From NCBI RefSeq assembly GCF_003688995.1, contig NZ_PENI01000022.1, forward strand, positions 62,001-126,000: DNA of 64,000 nucleotides, given 5' to 3'. Origin of the DNA: Streptomyces shenzhenensis. GTDB taxonomy: Bacteria > Actinomycetota > Actinomycetes > Streptomycetales > Streptomycetaceae. The notes below the pieces were generated by a model. It saw nothing but the letters and a program-made list of their open reading frames with translations, searched no databases and had not been told where the DNA came from. Position 1 is the stretch's first letter. Each line of letters opens with the position of its first letter. A program made the translations under genes and the position numbers. This document shows positions 49,856-58,568 of this stretch, in pieces.

Positions 49856-50376
49856 CAGGGGTGCGCGCGGGGATGCGCACGGTTCCCGGTCTCGGCCAAG
49901 ATCACCGGCGCGAACTCGGCGGCAGAGCTCTCCGGCCTGCCCTGCTCGTCGGACACGGGGACCTCCCCGCCCAACCGGTATGTCCCGGTCCGCTCACCGG
50001 TGGCGTGGGAGCCGTGACCGGCCGCGGGCGAGATCGGCATCCGGTCGAGCCCGTACGGCGCGATACGCAGCAGGGAGAACCCGCCGATCACGATCAGCCG
50101 CACCCCCGCGGTGGCCACGGCGGCGACGTCCCGGTAGCGCCCGGGCAGCCGGCGCACCAGATCACCGCGCGGTGACAGCGCCCGCGACCACCACCTCCTG
50201 CCCGGCGGTCGGATTCGCGGTGTTCACGGCCGCACCGTGTGCAGTGGCGACCCCGGTGACCGGCGCCGCGGGGGCCGAGCGTGCATTCGACGTCACGTCT
50301 CGGCCCCGCGCGACGACCTCCGCGGCGTGCGCGCGCCGGTGCGACCGGTCCCGCCGATGACCGGGACCCCGCTCAC
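49856..50376 (-). pseudogene. Frameshifted SDR/NmrA-type NAD(P)-binding protein remnant
   Basis: Reading the minus strand in changing frames recovers one family. GTG at 50376 starts VSGVPVIGGTGRTGA (nucleotide-binding glycine loop). A frame change gives AAEVVARGRDVTSNARSAP ending in TGA near 50172. Another frame gives GRYRDVAAVATAG, VRLIVIGGFSLLRIAP and TGTYRLGGEVPVSDEQGR, which match the later strands of the family. At least two frameshifts and an internal deletion make it inactive. It lies just downstream of the LLM oxidoreductase, with which it was probably co-transcribed. Confidence 0.7.
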
Positions 50377-50398
50377 GGCGACTCCCCGCGGGTGCCGG

Positions 50399-51421
50399 TC
50401 AGCGCCAGGCGAGTGCGGGCGCGACGTGGGTGAGGATGCTCTCCAGTACGTGGGTGTTGTAGTCCACGCCGAGCTGGTTGGGCACGGTCAGCAGCAGCGT
50501 GTCGGCCTCGGCGATCGCCTCGTCCTCGGCCAGCTGCTTGACCAGGACGTCGGGCTCGGCGGCGTAGCTGCGGCCGAAGATCGCCCGCGTGGTGGCGTCG
50601 ATGTACCCGACGTGGTCGCTGCTGTCACCCTCGCGGCCGAAGTAGGCGCGGTCCCGGTCGTCCGTGAGCGCGAAGATGCTGCGCGACACGGAGACCCGCG
50701 GCTCGCGCTCCCAGCCGGCCTCGGCCCAGGCCTCGCGGAACGCCCGGATCTGCGCCGCCTGCTGCACATGGAACGGCGCCCCGCCCTCGTCGTCCTTGAG
50801 GGTCGAGCTCATCAAGTTCATGCCGAGCTCGGCCGCCCAGGTCGCGGTGGCGTTGGAACCGGCGCCCCACCAGATCCGCTCCCGCAGCCCCTCGGAGTAC
50901 GGCTCGACGCGCAGCAGCCCGGGCGGGTTGGGGAACATCGGACGCGGGTTGGGCTCGGCGAAGCCCTTGCCCTGGAGCACCGTCAGCAGGACGTCGGTGT
51001 GCTTGCGGGCCATGTCGGCGTCGCTGTCGCCCTCGCTCGGCCCGTACCCGAAGTACCGCCACCCGTCGATGGTCTGCTCCGGTGAGCCGCGGCTGATGCC
51101 GAGCTGGAGCCTGCCGCCGGAGATGAGGTCGGCGGCACCGGCGTCCTCGGCCATGTACAGGGGGTTCTCGTAGCGCATGTCGATCACGCCGGTGCCGATC
51201 TCGATGCGCGAGGTCCTGGCACCGATCGCGGAGAGCAGCGGGAAGGGCGAGGCCAGCTGCCGGGCGAAGTGGTGGACCCGGAAGTAGGCACCGTCGGCTC
51301 CGAGTTCCTCGGCGGCCACGGCGAGCTCGATGGACTGCAGCAGGGTGTCCGAGGCCGTCCTGGTCTGCGAGTGCGGGGTGTCCGACCAGTGGCCGAAGGA
51401 GAGGAATCCGATGCGTTTCAT
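50399..51421 (-). CDS. LLM-class flavin-dependent oxidoreductase
   Basis: This 340-residue luciferase-like barrel starts MKRIGFLSFGHWS. It shows ADGAYFRVHHFARQ, SRIEIGTGVIDMRYENPLYMAEDAGA and LQLGISRGSPEQ. It is only distantly related to the LLM enzyme at 3944. The ATG at 51421 gives the family-typical start; an upstream start at 51460 is less likely. It stands alone apart from the SDR remnant downstream. Substrate unknown. Confidence 0.9.
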   Translation of the reverse strand: MKRIGFLSFGHWSDTPHSQTRTASDTLLQSIELAVAAEELGADGAYFRVHHFARQLASPFPLLSAIGARTSRIEIGTGVIDMRYENPLYMAEDAGAADLISGGRLQLGISRGSPEQTIDGWRYFGYGPSEGDSDADMARKHTDVLLTVLQGKGFAEPNPRPMFPNPPGLLRVEPYSEGLRERIWWGAGSNATATWAAELGMNLMSSTLKDDEGGAPFHVQQAAQIRAFREAWAEAGWEREPRVSVSRSIFALTDDRDRAYFGREGDSSDHVGYIDATTRAIFGRSYAAEPDVLVKQLAEDEAIAEADTLLLTVPNQLGVDYNTHVLESILTHVAPALAWR

Positions 51422-51552
51422 GCGATCGGTAACCGCACGCCCGACTAATTGATTCCTCAACTACCGATCGATCCGATCACGCGCCGGGACCGCGCACGGT
51501 CGCAGCGGAGTCCACCCGCCGTCTCGGCCTGCCGGTTCCCCCTCATCGAGGC

Positions 51553-51855
51553 TCAGGAGGCCATCCGCTCACGTGTGTCGTGACCGGAGCCGGCCGGTTC
51601 GGCACCACCTTCGGGCCGGCTGATCTCGGCCCACACCGCATCGAGGGAGAGGCCGAGCACGTCGGCGATCGCCGCGATGGTCGGGAAGGCAGGGGTGGCC
51701 ACGCGGCCCGACTCGATCTTCCGGAGGGTCTCCGGTGAGACACGTGCGTCGAGCGCGGTATCGAGCATCGAGCGCTCTCCCCGGGCCCGGCGTAGGAGGG
51801 CGCCGAGACGCTGTCCGCGTTCGACCTCTTCGGGAGTGAGCGGAAACCTGACCAT
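51553..51855 (-). CDS. XRE-family helix-turn-helix regulator
   Basis: This 100-residue protein has a lambda-repressor-like DNA-binding domain at about 12-70 (LGALLRRARGERSMLDTA, VSPETLRKIESGRVATPAFPTIAAIADVLGLSLD). A short disordered tail follows and there is no ligand domain. -10 TAGAAT (51863-51868 complement) sits 7 bases before its ATG, so the mRNA may be leaderless. It is divergent from the methionine aminopeptidase gene, which it probably represses together with itself. Confidence 0.9.
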   Translation of the reverse strand: MVRFPLTPEEVERGQRLGALLRRARGERSMLDTALDARVSPETLRKIESGRVATPAFPTIAAIADVLGLSLDAVWAEISRPEGGAEPAGSGHDTRERMAS

Positions 51856-51871
51856 GACCCCGATTCTAGTA

Positions 51872-51896
51872 CCGGTATAGTTTGGCCGGTATAGTT
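51872..51896. promoter_or_regulatory. Direct repeats in the XRE/methionine aminopeptidase promoter
   Basis: Two exact copies of CCGGTATAGTT (51872-51882, 51886-51896) are spaced 14 bp apart, each containing TATAGT. The second TATAGT is a good -10 for the aminopeptidase gene. Binding of the XRE protein here would block both directions. Confidence 0.55.
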
Positions 51897-51921
51897 ATTG
51901 GTGACATGAGAAAGGCGCCAC

Positions 51922-52704
51922 ATGATCGAGATCCTCAACCCCACCCTGCTGGCCCGCGCAAAGGACACAGGCGCCCTGGTCGCGGACATCCTGCAGACGC
52001 TGAAGGGCCGTAGCACGGTCGGCACGAACCTTCTGGACATCGACCGGTGGGCCAAGAGCATGATCGTCGAGGCGGGAGCGCTGTCCTGTTACGTCGACTA
52101 CGCGCCCTCCTTCGGACGCGGCCCGTTCGGCCACTACATCTGCACGGCCGTCAACGACGCAGTACTGCACGGCCGTCCGCATGACTACACGCTTGCCGAC
52201 GGCGATCTGCTGACACTCGACCTCGCCGTCTCCAGAGGCGGAGTCGCCGCGGACGCTGCCATCAGCTTCATCGTGGGCGACGCAAGGCCCCCGGAGAGCA
52301 TCGCGATGATCAGTGCGACCGAGCGCGCGCTGGCCGCGGGGATCGCCGCTGCCGGGCCCGGGGCTCGTATCGGTGACATCTCCCATGCCATCGGCACGGT
52401 ACTCCGCGAGGCGGGGTACCCGATCAACACCGAGTTCGGGGGTCATGGCATCGGATCAACGATGCACCAGGACCCGCACGTCGCGAACACCGGTCGGCCC
52501 GGCCGTGGTTACAAACTCCGTCCTGGGCTGCTGCTGGCACTGGAGCCGTGGGTCATGGCGGACACCGCTGCACTCGTCACTGATGCCGACGGATGGACGC
52601 TCCGAAGTGCGACGGGCTGCCGGACGGCACACAGCGAGCACACGATCGCCATCACCGAGGACGGAGCCGAAATCCTCACCTTGCCGAAGCAGGCACAGCC
52701 GTGA
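51922..52704 (+). CDS. map: Type I methionine aminopeptidase (accessory copy)
   Basis: This 260-residue pita-bread-fold peptidase removes N-terminal Met from new proteins. The substrate His is in GPFGHYICTAVND. The metal ligands are two Asp in LDLAVSRGGVAADAA, His in GGHGIGSTMH, Glu in LLALEPW and Glu in SEHTIAI. The sequence is divergent from housekeeping Map (HGRPHDYTLADGD loop). It carries its own XRE regulator instead of the usual secY-adk-map context, suggesting a dedicated or stress-related role. AAAGG lies 6 bases before the ATG. Confidence 0.92.
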   Translation: MIEILNPTLLARAKDTGALVADILQTLKGRSTVGTNLLDIDRWAKSMIVEAGALSCYVDYAPSFGRGPFGHYICTAVNDAVLHGRPHDYTLADGDLLTLDLAVSRGGVAADAAISFIVGDARPPESIAMISATERALAAGIAAAGPGARIGDISHAIGTVLREAGYPINTEFGGHGIGSTMHQDPHVANTGRPGRGYKLRPGLLLALEPWVMADTAALVTDADGWTLRSATGCRTAHSEHTIAITEDGAEILTLPKQAQP

Positions 52705-52732
52705 GACCACCGGTGGACTGTTGCTCATCAGG

Positions 52733-53803
52733 TCAGAAGGGCGGGCCCTGTAAGTCGATGCGGGCGGTCGGCTCGGGCAAGTCGGCCATGTCGTACGTCA
52801 TGGCCGTCAGCGGGCAGCGCCGGGTGCCGTCGGACTGCCGACAGGTGACCGGCACGTTCGGCCGTCGCCATCCCAACTGCGTGTAGAACGGGACCAGTTC
52901 CGGGGGGCAGAGCAGCATCATCGTCTCGGCGCCGGCGGCCCTGGCGTGTTCGACCGCGACGCTGATCAGGGTCCGGGCGATGCCCTGCCCCCGATGGGCG
53001 GGATGCACCAGCAGGCTGCCCAGCCCGGCGACACGCCGCGATGCCCCGTCGAACGTCATGTTCCGCAGCAGCCATCCCGCACACGCCACCGGCCGGCCGT
53101 CACGGACAGCCGTGAGCGTGTGTTCCTTGTCCGCCTCGACCAGGCCGAGCCCGTTCGTCCCGAAAGGGCCCGACGCGCCGTCGCGGAGCGCGGCCATGTC
53201 CTCCGGGTCACCGGGGCCGGACGTATACACCAGCCGGAGGCCGGAATCACCACCGTCCACCGCAGGCCCCGCGGCGGACGCGGTGACGGCGGGGTCGAAT
53301 CGGTACCGCAGACAGTGCAGGCCGCTGGACCGCACAGCCCCGTCCGCCTGCGCGCCCAGGCGGCGCAGCACCGCGATCGAGGCCGCATTGCCCGGCAGGA
53401 CGAAGGCGAAGACGACCGGCAGCGCGAGTCGGTGAAACGCCAGATCCAGGCACGCGCGGCCTGCCTCGCCCGCGACCCCGCGGCCCTGCGCCCGCGGATG
53501 CACGGCGAAGCCGACGTCAACGCCGTACCGGGGCCGGTTGCGCAGTCCCACCCGCCCGAGGAACGCGCGCGTTGCCGCGTCCCTGACCGCGAAGTCGCCG
53601 TAACCGTGCCTGGCCCAGTGGGCGACGTGATCGTCGCACATGGTCTCCGCGGCGGACCGGCTGTCCGCCCTGCCGGTCGCCAGCCAGCGCATGACGCCCT
53701 CCTGGCTGACCACGGCATCGAAGAGATCGCCGCTGTCCTCGCGACGGATCGGCTCCATCACGAGCCTCGCGGTGCTCAGCACGGGGCCAGGTGAACGGAC
53801 CAT
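52733..53803 (-). CDS. Tandem GNAT-family acetyltransferase
   Basis: This 356-residue protein has two GNAT domains. The N-terminal one (about 10-165) is RimJ-like (TARLVMEPIRREDSGDLFDAV, acetyl-CoA loop HPRAQGRGVAGEAGR). The C-terminal one (about 185-345) has LLVHPAHRGQGIARTLISVAVEHA and FYTQLGWRR. Both keep the R/Q-x-x-G-x-G/A pantetheine loop. Substrate unknown. It converges on the aminopeptidase gene, with 28 bases between. Confidence 0.9.
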   Translation of the reverse strand: MVRSPGPVLSTARLVMEPIRREDSGDLFDAVVSQEGVMRWLATGRADSRSAAETMCDDHVAHWARHGYGDFAVRDAATRAFLGRVGLRNRPRYGVDVGFAVHPRAQGRGVAGEAGRACLDLAFHRLALPVVFAFVLPGNAASIAVLRRLGAQADGAVRSSGLHCLRYRFDPAVTASAAGPAVDGGDSGLRLVYTSGPGDPEDMAALRDGASGPFGTNGLGLVEADKEHTLTAVRDGRPVACAGWLLRNMTFDGASRRVAGLGSLLVHPAHRGQGIARTLISVAVEHARAAGAETMMLLCPPELVPFYTQLGWRRPNVPVTCRQSDGTRRCPLTAMTYDMADLPEPTARIDLQGPPF

Positions 53804-53854
53804 TCAGCAGCTCCTTAGGGTCGACGACGGGGAGATTACCCGGCGCCACCCTGA

Positions 53855-54457
53855 GTGACTACGGTTGCGCCGCCTGACCCACACCGAGATCGAGATCACC
53901 GACTGTGGCGACTCGGCGACGACCTCGCCGTACGGCTGCCCTGGGCGACGCGGACCGCGGACGCGCTGCTGCGCAAGGAGCACACCTGGGTGCCAGGCGA
54001 GCCCGCCGACCGCGCCGAGCAGTTCGCCGAACATTTCACCGCGGCCACCGCGAGGGGTCTGATCGCCGACCCGGACGCCGTCGCCGCGCCCGGGTGGACT
54101 GGCCCCGCACTCTGGCTTCACGGCGACCTGCACCCGGCCAACGTCCTCACCGCGGACGGCACCTTCTGCGGCGTGATCGACTTCGGCGACCTCTGCGCCG
54201 GCGATCCGGCCTGCGACCTCGCCGCCTCCTGGGTACTCCTGCCGGCCGGCGCCGCCGACCGCTTCCACGACACCTGCCGACCGGCCCCGGACGCCGCGGC
54301 CCTGCGCCGGGCTCGCGGCTGGGCGGTGCTGCAAGCCCTCAGCGGCATCCTCATCGGAGAGGCCTGCCGCAGCGCCCCCGGAACGGCTGCCTCCGGCACA
54401 CGGGATCAGGACGGGAGCTGTGCTCGGGCTGCCGCTTCGATCAGCACCTGGCGCTGA
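53855..54457 (+). pseudogene. Truncated aminoglycoside phosphotransferase-like kinase
   Basis: The 200-codon frame starts at GTG 53855. It keeps the APH catalytic loop WLHGDLHPANVL and the metal loop GVIDFGDLCAGDPACDLA. The N-terminal lobe is reduced to LGDDLAVRLPWATRTADALL; the segment that should contain the ATP-binding Lys region and hinge is partly deleted before ADRAEQF. The C-terminus runs into the 3' end of the convergent GH127 gene (51-base overlap) and lacks the usual end. Probably inactive. Confidence 0.72.
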
Positions 54458-56601
54458 CGCAACGTCAAGTCTCCTGTGGCGACGCGTGCGTCGGCGACCT
54501 CCGTGACCGCCCGCACCAGACCACCCCTGTTGTGGAACGGACCCCGATCCCAGACCTCGTCGAGGAACGTCAGCCCTGCGGCATCGGTGCGGTTCTCGAT
54601 GCCGGTGCCGACGGCGCCGAAGACGATCTCGGGTTCGGCGCGCCTGAAATACATGTGGTAGCTCTCGGTGGTGTTGATGTAGAAGGGGACCAGGGTCAGG
54701 CCGTTGGCCGTGAAGGTCATCGGCTCCCCTGTCGGGCGGATCACCTGGCTCAGATCGCGGCTGAGGGGGTAGTCCCGGTACAGGGTCAGGTTCTGGTACT
54801 CCGTGGCGGAGCTCCGGATCACGAGGGGCACGGGACCGTAGGCGACTGCCTGGGTGGCCGGGTCGTCCAGGGCGCGTTCGATGCGCAGGGTGAACGGCGC
54901 GGCGATCTCCACCCGGTCTCCCGTCCGCCAGCGCCGGCTCAGTGAGACATAGGTGCCGGGCGCGGCGGCCATCTGTTGCCGGACTCCGTTGACCCGGACG
55001 GTGAAGCCGCGTTCGACCCAGTAGGGGACGCGCAGCCTGAGGTCGAGATCTGCGTCCCCGGTGATGGTCAGGGTGCTGGTGCCGGCCGGGTCGGTCGGAT
55101 AGTCGGTCGACTGGGTGATGGTCAGCCCGCGCTCCGGCCAGTCGAGAGTGGACGGGAGGTAGAGGTTCACATAGAGGGTGGAGTTGTCCGCGGAGCTGAA
55201 GTACACGGAGTCCTGGAACTTGGCGTGGGTTTCGAGGCCGGTGCCGCCGCAGCAGGTGCCGAGGTTGCCGTACGACCGGTGAGCGCCCGGATTCACCGGC
55301 ACGAAGTAGGTCAGCAACGGGTTGGTGTCGCTCGCTGTGTTCCGCCGCGAGCCGAGGATCTGCCCGTACAGGCTCCGCTCGTAGTACTGCAGGTACTTCG
55401 GGTCCGCGGTGTGGAAGAACAGGCTCCGGCTCAGCTTGAGCATGTTGTAGACGCAGCAGGTCTCGGCGTTGTCCTGCTGGATGGTCGCGGCGATGACGTC
55501 CCGCGCGCCGAAGATCTCCCCCGAGCCGGCCATGCCGCCGTCGACGTAGGTGCGGTGCGGGACCACCATGCCCCAGAAGTTCCTCGCCGCAGCGAGGTAC
55601 CGCTGCTCCCCGGTCTGTTCGTAGATCTCCAAGTACCCCTGGTACTGCGGGATGTGCTGGTTGGCGTGCTCCCCGTCGAGGGTGTCCTCGTTCGCCACTG
55701 CCGCCTCGAACAGGTAGGTGTTGTCGAAGCATTTGGCGGTCGTCAGATACTTCTCGTCGCCGGTGAGGGCATACAGGTCGGCCATGACCACCGGCATCGC
55801 GTTGTACTCGCCCGCGATGTAGATCCTCCACATCCGGTCGAGCTGTGTTCTGGGCAGGTGGCCGAGCCTGCTGTACGCCCAGTCGCCCATGCCCCGCACG
55901 ATCCGCAACGCCTGCTCGTTACCCGTGTGTTGGTAGGCGTCGAGCAGCCCCCGCATGATCATGTGGCAGGTGTACCAGGGCGCCCAGATCCTGGGGTAGG
56001 TGGCGTACTGCTCCAGCAGGACGTACTGCGTCTCGGGATACGCGGCCAGGTAGCCGGCGCGGCTCGGCGCGGCGGGGTCGTCCGTGCCGACCAGCGCGGC
56101 GAGTGCGTCCTGACACGCGCCGAGCGCACCGACCATGTAGTCGGCCTTGTCCTTGTGCACCTGCTCGCCGGTTCCGGCGTACGCGAGGCTGAGGGCGCTG
56201 AGGTAGTGCCCGGCGAAGTGGCCCCTCAGGTTGCCGTCCGCGGTCTCCCAGCCGCCGGGCGGCTGGGCGCCGTGGGTGTCGAGCCCCGCGTTGGTGCGGA
56301 AGACGGCGAGCATGCGATCGGCCGGGTAGGCGCGCAGGAAGGTCAGTACCCGGTCGCGGTTGTCGGTGAAGAGGCTCCGCGCGAGCGTCACGCGCGTGTT
56401 GTCGAACGGCTTGACGATCCAGGACGCGGGCGTGGGGAGTTGGGGACCGGGTGCGGCGCCGGCAGCGGAACTCCCACCCGCCGTATGGGCCGTAGCGGGT
56501 GTCGCCGCCCCGGCCGCCGTCGGTAACAGGGCCTGGAACGCCGGGATCGCGGTGGCGAGTGCGGTCAGCCGCAGGGCATCGCGGCGCGGGAGTTCGGACA
56601 T
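54406..56601 (-). CDS. Exported GH127-family beta-L-arabinofuranosidase-like enzyme
   Basis: This 731-residue protein has a twin-arginine-like leader (PRRDALRLTALA, cut near residue 32). An (alpha/alpha)6 barrel contains the GH127 zinc/catalytic cysteines and Glu in NAETCCVYNMLKLSR and GTCCGGTGLETHAKFQ, and two C-terminal beta domains follow. In characterised GH127 enzymes a Zn-bound Cys acts as nucleophile on beta-L-arabinofuranosides. I chose the ATG at 56601 for the leader; an upstream start would add 45 residues. It complements the pectate lyase and GH43 genes in pectin and arabinan breakdown. Confidence 0.9.
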   Translation of the reverse strand: MSELPRRDALRLTALATAIPAFQALLPTAAGAATPATAHTAGGSSAAGAAPGPQLPTPASWIVKPFDNTRVTLARSLFTDNRDRVLTFLRAYPADRMLAVFRTNAGLDTHGAQPPGGWETADGNLRGHFAGHYLSALSLAYAGTGEQVHKDKADYMVGALGACQDALAALVGTDDPAAPSRAGYLAAYPETQYVLLEQYATYPRIWAPWYTCHMIMRGLLDAYQHTGNEQALRIVRGMGDWAYSRLGHLPRTQLDRMWRIYIAGEYNAMPVVMADLYALTGDEKYLTTAKCFDNTYLFEAAVANEDTLDGEHANQHIPQYQGYLEIYEQTGEQRYLAAARNFWGMVVPHRTYVDGGMAGSGEIFGARDVIAATIQQDNAETCCVYNMLKLSRSLFFHTADPKYLQYYERSLYGQILGSRRNTASDTNPLLTYFVPVNPGAHRSYGNLGTCCGGTGLETHAKFQDSVYFSSADNSTLYVNLYLPSTLDWPERGLTITQSTDYPTDPAGTSTLTITGDADLDLRLRVPYWVERGFTVRVNGVRQQMAAAPGTYVSLSRRWRTGDRVEIAAPFTLRIERALDDPATQAVAYGPVPLVIRSSATEYQNLTLYRDYPLSRDLSQVIRPTGEPMTFTANGLTLVPFYINTTESYHMYFRRAEPEIVFGAVGTGIENRTDAAGLTFLDEVWDRGPFHNRGGLVRAVTEVADARVATGDLTLRQRQVLIEAAARAQLPS

Positions 56602-56810
56602 GACAGTCTCCTCAGCAACAGCGGAAGCCACGATGCTCCGGCAGAAGGTGCTGCGGACAGGCACGGGGTGGCCCGTCGGTATCTCGGCCAGGGACGCGAC
56701 CATGACATTCCGGAGATACGTACGGTGCGGGTGCATGACGGAACGAGCTGAGCCGGCACGGTGCGAGCCGCGCCCTGTGATCCGTGCAGGGAGGCGGCTC
56801 GTTACGACTG

Positions 56811-56824
56811 TTCGATATATCGAA
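56811..56824. promoter_or_regulatory. 14-bp palindrome upstream of the GH127 gene
   Basis: TTCGATATATCGAA is a perfect inverted repeat about 210 bases upstream of the GH127 start, followed 5 bases later by a half-site-like GTTCGAAT. It is AT-rich against the local background. Probably an operator for a sugar-responsive regulator encoded elsewhere. Confidence 0.45.
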
Positions 56825-56881
56825 TGCTGTTCGAATTCCTGGTAGACAGTATGTGCGCCGTTTCCCGGGTGTCAATGGGAG

Positions 56882-56916
56882 CGGTCGGGGACGCCGATGG
56901 AGGCGTTCCCCGACCG
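56882..56916 (-). terminator. Terminator of the peptidase E gene
   Basis: A 14-bp stem with one bulge (CGGTCGGGGACGCC at 56882-56895, partner 56902-56916) and a 6-base loop begins 22 bases past the stop at 56938 on the minus strand. Confidence 0.78.
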
Positions 56917-56937
56917 GGGCGGGACGGTGTGAGGTGA

Positions 56938-57663
56938 TCAGCGCTGGTCGAAGTGTGCCGGGAGGGTGAGCAGGTGGCTGAGGTCGCGGCCTGCGGCGAT
57001 CTCCTCGGGCTTCTGACCTCGGCGGAAGAGCACGGCACCGGCCGAAGTGCCGCCCAGGGTGAGGCGGTCGCCCTCACGGCGCAGCCAGGTGCCCTCACGC
57101 AGGCCGAGCACGGTGATGTCGTTCTCCTCCAGGAACTGCTCAAGCCGCTCGGCACGCGTCTCACCCATGTGCGTCGAGTCCGGCGAGGCGTCCAGGTAGT
57201 GCGGGTTGATCTGGAAGGGCAGCAGGCCCAGCGCCTCGAAGGTCGGAGGCTGGACGATCGGCATGTCGTTGGTGGTGCGCAGGGTCGGGCAGGCCATGTT
57301 GGTCCCGGCGCTGGAGCCCAGGTACACCGCTCCGTCCGCCACCCGTTCCCGTACGGCCGACACAAGGCCGTGCGCGTGCAGCGCCTTGAGCAGCCGGAAG
57401 CTGTTTCCCCCGCCGACGAACACGGCCTCGGCCTCCCGCACGGCAGCCGCCGGGTCCGCGGCCGTATGGACGCCGGTCACCTCGACCCCGCGAGGCGCCA
57501 GGGCGTCGGCCACTTTGGCGGTGTACGCGTCGTGGTCCGCGAGCGCGTACGGCACGAAGACCAGCTGCCGGACCGTGCCGAGGATGTCGAGGATCTCGTC
57601 GAGCGCGTGCTCCAGGTAATCGTGGCCGGGGGCGGTGGAGTTGGACAGAAGCAGCAGTTTCAT
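56938..57663 (-). CDS. pepE: Peptidase E (alpha-aspartyl dipeptidase, S51)
   Basis: This 241-residue protein starts MKLLLLSNSTAPGHDYLEHA. It has FVGGGNSFRLLKAL, the nucleophile Ser in GSSAGTNMACPTL, and INPHYLDASPDSTHMGETR with the His of the catalytic relay. The enzyme hydrolyses Asp-X dipeptides. It lies downstream of the IclR gene on the same strand, facing away from the transporter/racemase operon, and its product fits use of imported peptides. A clean terminator follows. Confidence 0.92.
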   Translation of the reverse strand: MKLLLLSNSTAPGHDYLEHALDEILDILGTVRQLVFVPYALADHDAYTAKVADALAPRGVEVTGVHTAADPAAAVREAEAVFVGGGNSFRLLKALHAHGLVSAVRERVADGAVYLGSSAGTNMACPTLRTTNDMPIVQPPTFEALGLLPFQINPHYLDASPDSTHMGETRAERLEQFLEENDITVLGLREGTWLRREGDRLTLGGTSAGAVLFRRGQKPEEIAAGRDLSHLLTLPAHFDQR

Positions 57664-57749
57664 GGTGATTCCTTCCGGGCGAGGGGGCATGGCGCAGCGG
57701 CCTGGTCGGGGCGCGGTGCGGGAGCGCGTCCTACCGCTGGGGCGGCGGG

Positions 57750-58568
57750 TCAGCGGCCTCCGGCGGCCGGGCCGGGGCGGCGCGGGGTGAGCAGCCTGCC
57801 GAGTTCGACGGCGCCGCGCAGCAGCGGACCGACGAGTTCCGCGCGCCGGAAGCGCAGTGCATCGGTGGAGGCGACGAGGCTGAGGGTACCGACGGCGCGG
57901 CGGCCCACCGCGACCGGGACGGCCAGCGCCGCGGTATCGGGATCGTACTCCCCCTCCGAGTACGCGTGCCCGTCACGGCGTACCTCGGCGAACCGCTCTT
58001 CCAGGGCGGCCGGTTCGACGATGGTCCGCTCGCTGAAGCGGGCCATCGGGCGAGTGTAGAGCAGTGCGGCGCGGTCCCTGGGGGCCAGCATGCCGAAGTA
58101 GGCGCGGGAGGTGGCTCCGGCGTGCGCGGGGTAGAGCTCCCCGGCGAGACCGTCCACCCGAAGGGGGCCTTCGGCGCCTTCCGCGGAGGCCACGCACCGC
58201 ATGTGGATGCCGTCGGGCACCGCGAACAAGGTGGAGACTCCTGTGTCGGCGGCCAGCACCTGGAGCGGCGGCCCCACCAACCGGGCCAGCCCGCCGTCCC
58301 GTTCCCAGCCATGGGCCAGGTGCCAGACCGCCGGCCCGAGCCGATAGCGGCGGGAGCGCGGGTCGGAGACCAGGAACCCCCGGTAGGCGAGGGCGGCCAG
58401 CAGCCGCTGGGCCACCGACTTGTCCAGGCCGAACTCCTTGGCCACATCGGAGACTCCCCACTCGGGATGCTCACGGTCGAACGACTGCAGCACGCTGAGC
58501 AGCCGGTCCGCCGTCTGCAGCGGAGGGCGCATGGTCTCCGGAGAGGTTGCCGGAGCATGTTCGTTCAT
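57750..58568 (-). CDS. IclR-family transcriptional regulator
   Basis: This 272-residue regulator has an N-terminal winged helix (LSVLQSFDREHPEWGVSDVAKEFGLDKSVAQRLLAAL, about 22-60). The effector domain has LAADTGVSTLFAVPDG, ATSRAYFGMLAP and a C-terminal ALAVPVAVGRRAVGTLSLVA. It is divergent from the DUF1177-OPT-AroM-racemase operon. Three tandem repeats in the gap are the obvious candidate binding sites. The effector is probably an amino acid, dipeptide or their breakdown product (inference). Confidence 0.92.
   Translation of the reverse strand: MNEHAPATSPETMRPPLQTADRLLSVLQSFDREHPEWGVSDVAKEFGLDKSVAQRLLAALAYRGFLVSDPRSRRYRLGPAVWHLAHGWERDGGLARLVGPPLQVLAADTGVSTLFAVPDGIHMRCVASAEGAEGPLRVDGLAGELYPAHAGATSRAYFGMLAPRDRAALLYTRPMARFSERTIVEPAALEERFAEVRRDGHAYSEGEYDPDTAALAVPVAVGRRAVGTLSLVASTDALRFRRAELVGPLLRGAVELGRLLTPRRPGPAAGGR

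Noticed and set aside
52705..52732. Palindrome CCACCGGTGG between the aminopeptidase and GNAT genes as a terminator
   Set aside because: It has no loop and is too short to form a stable RNA hairpin.
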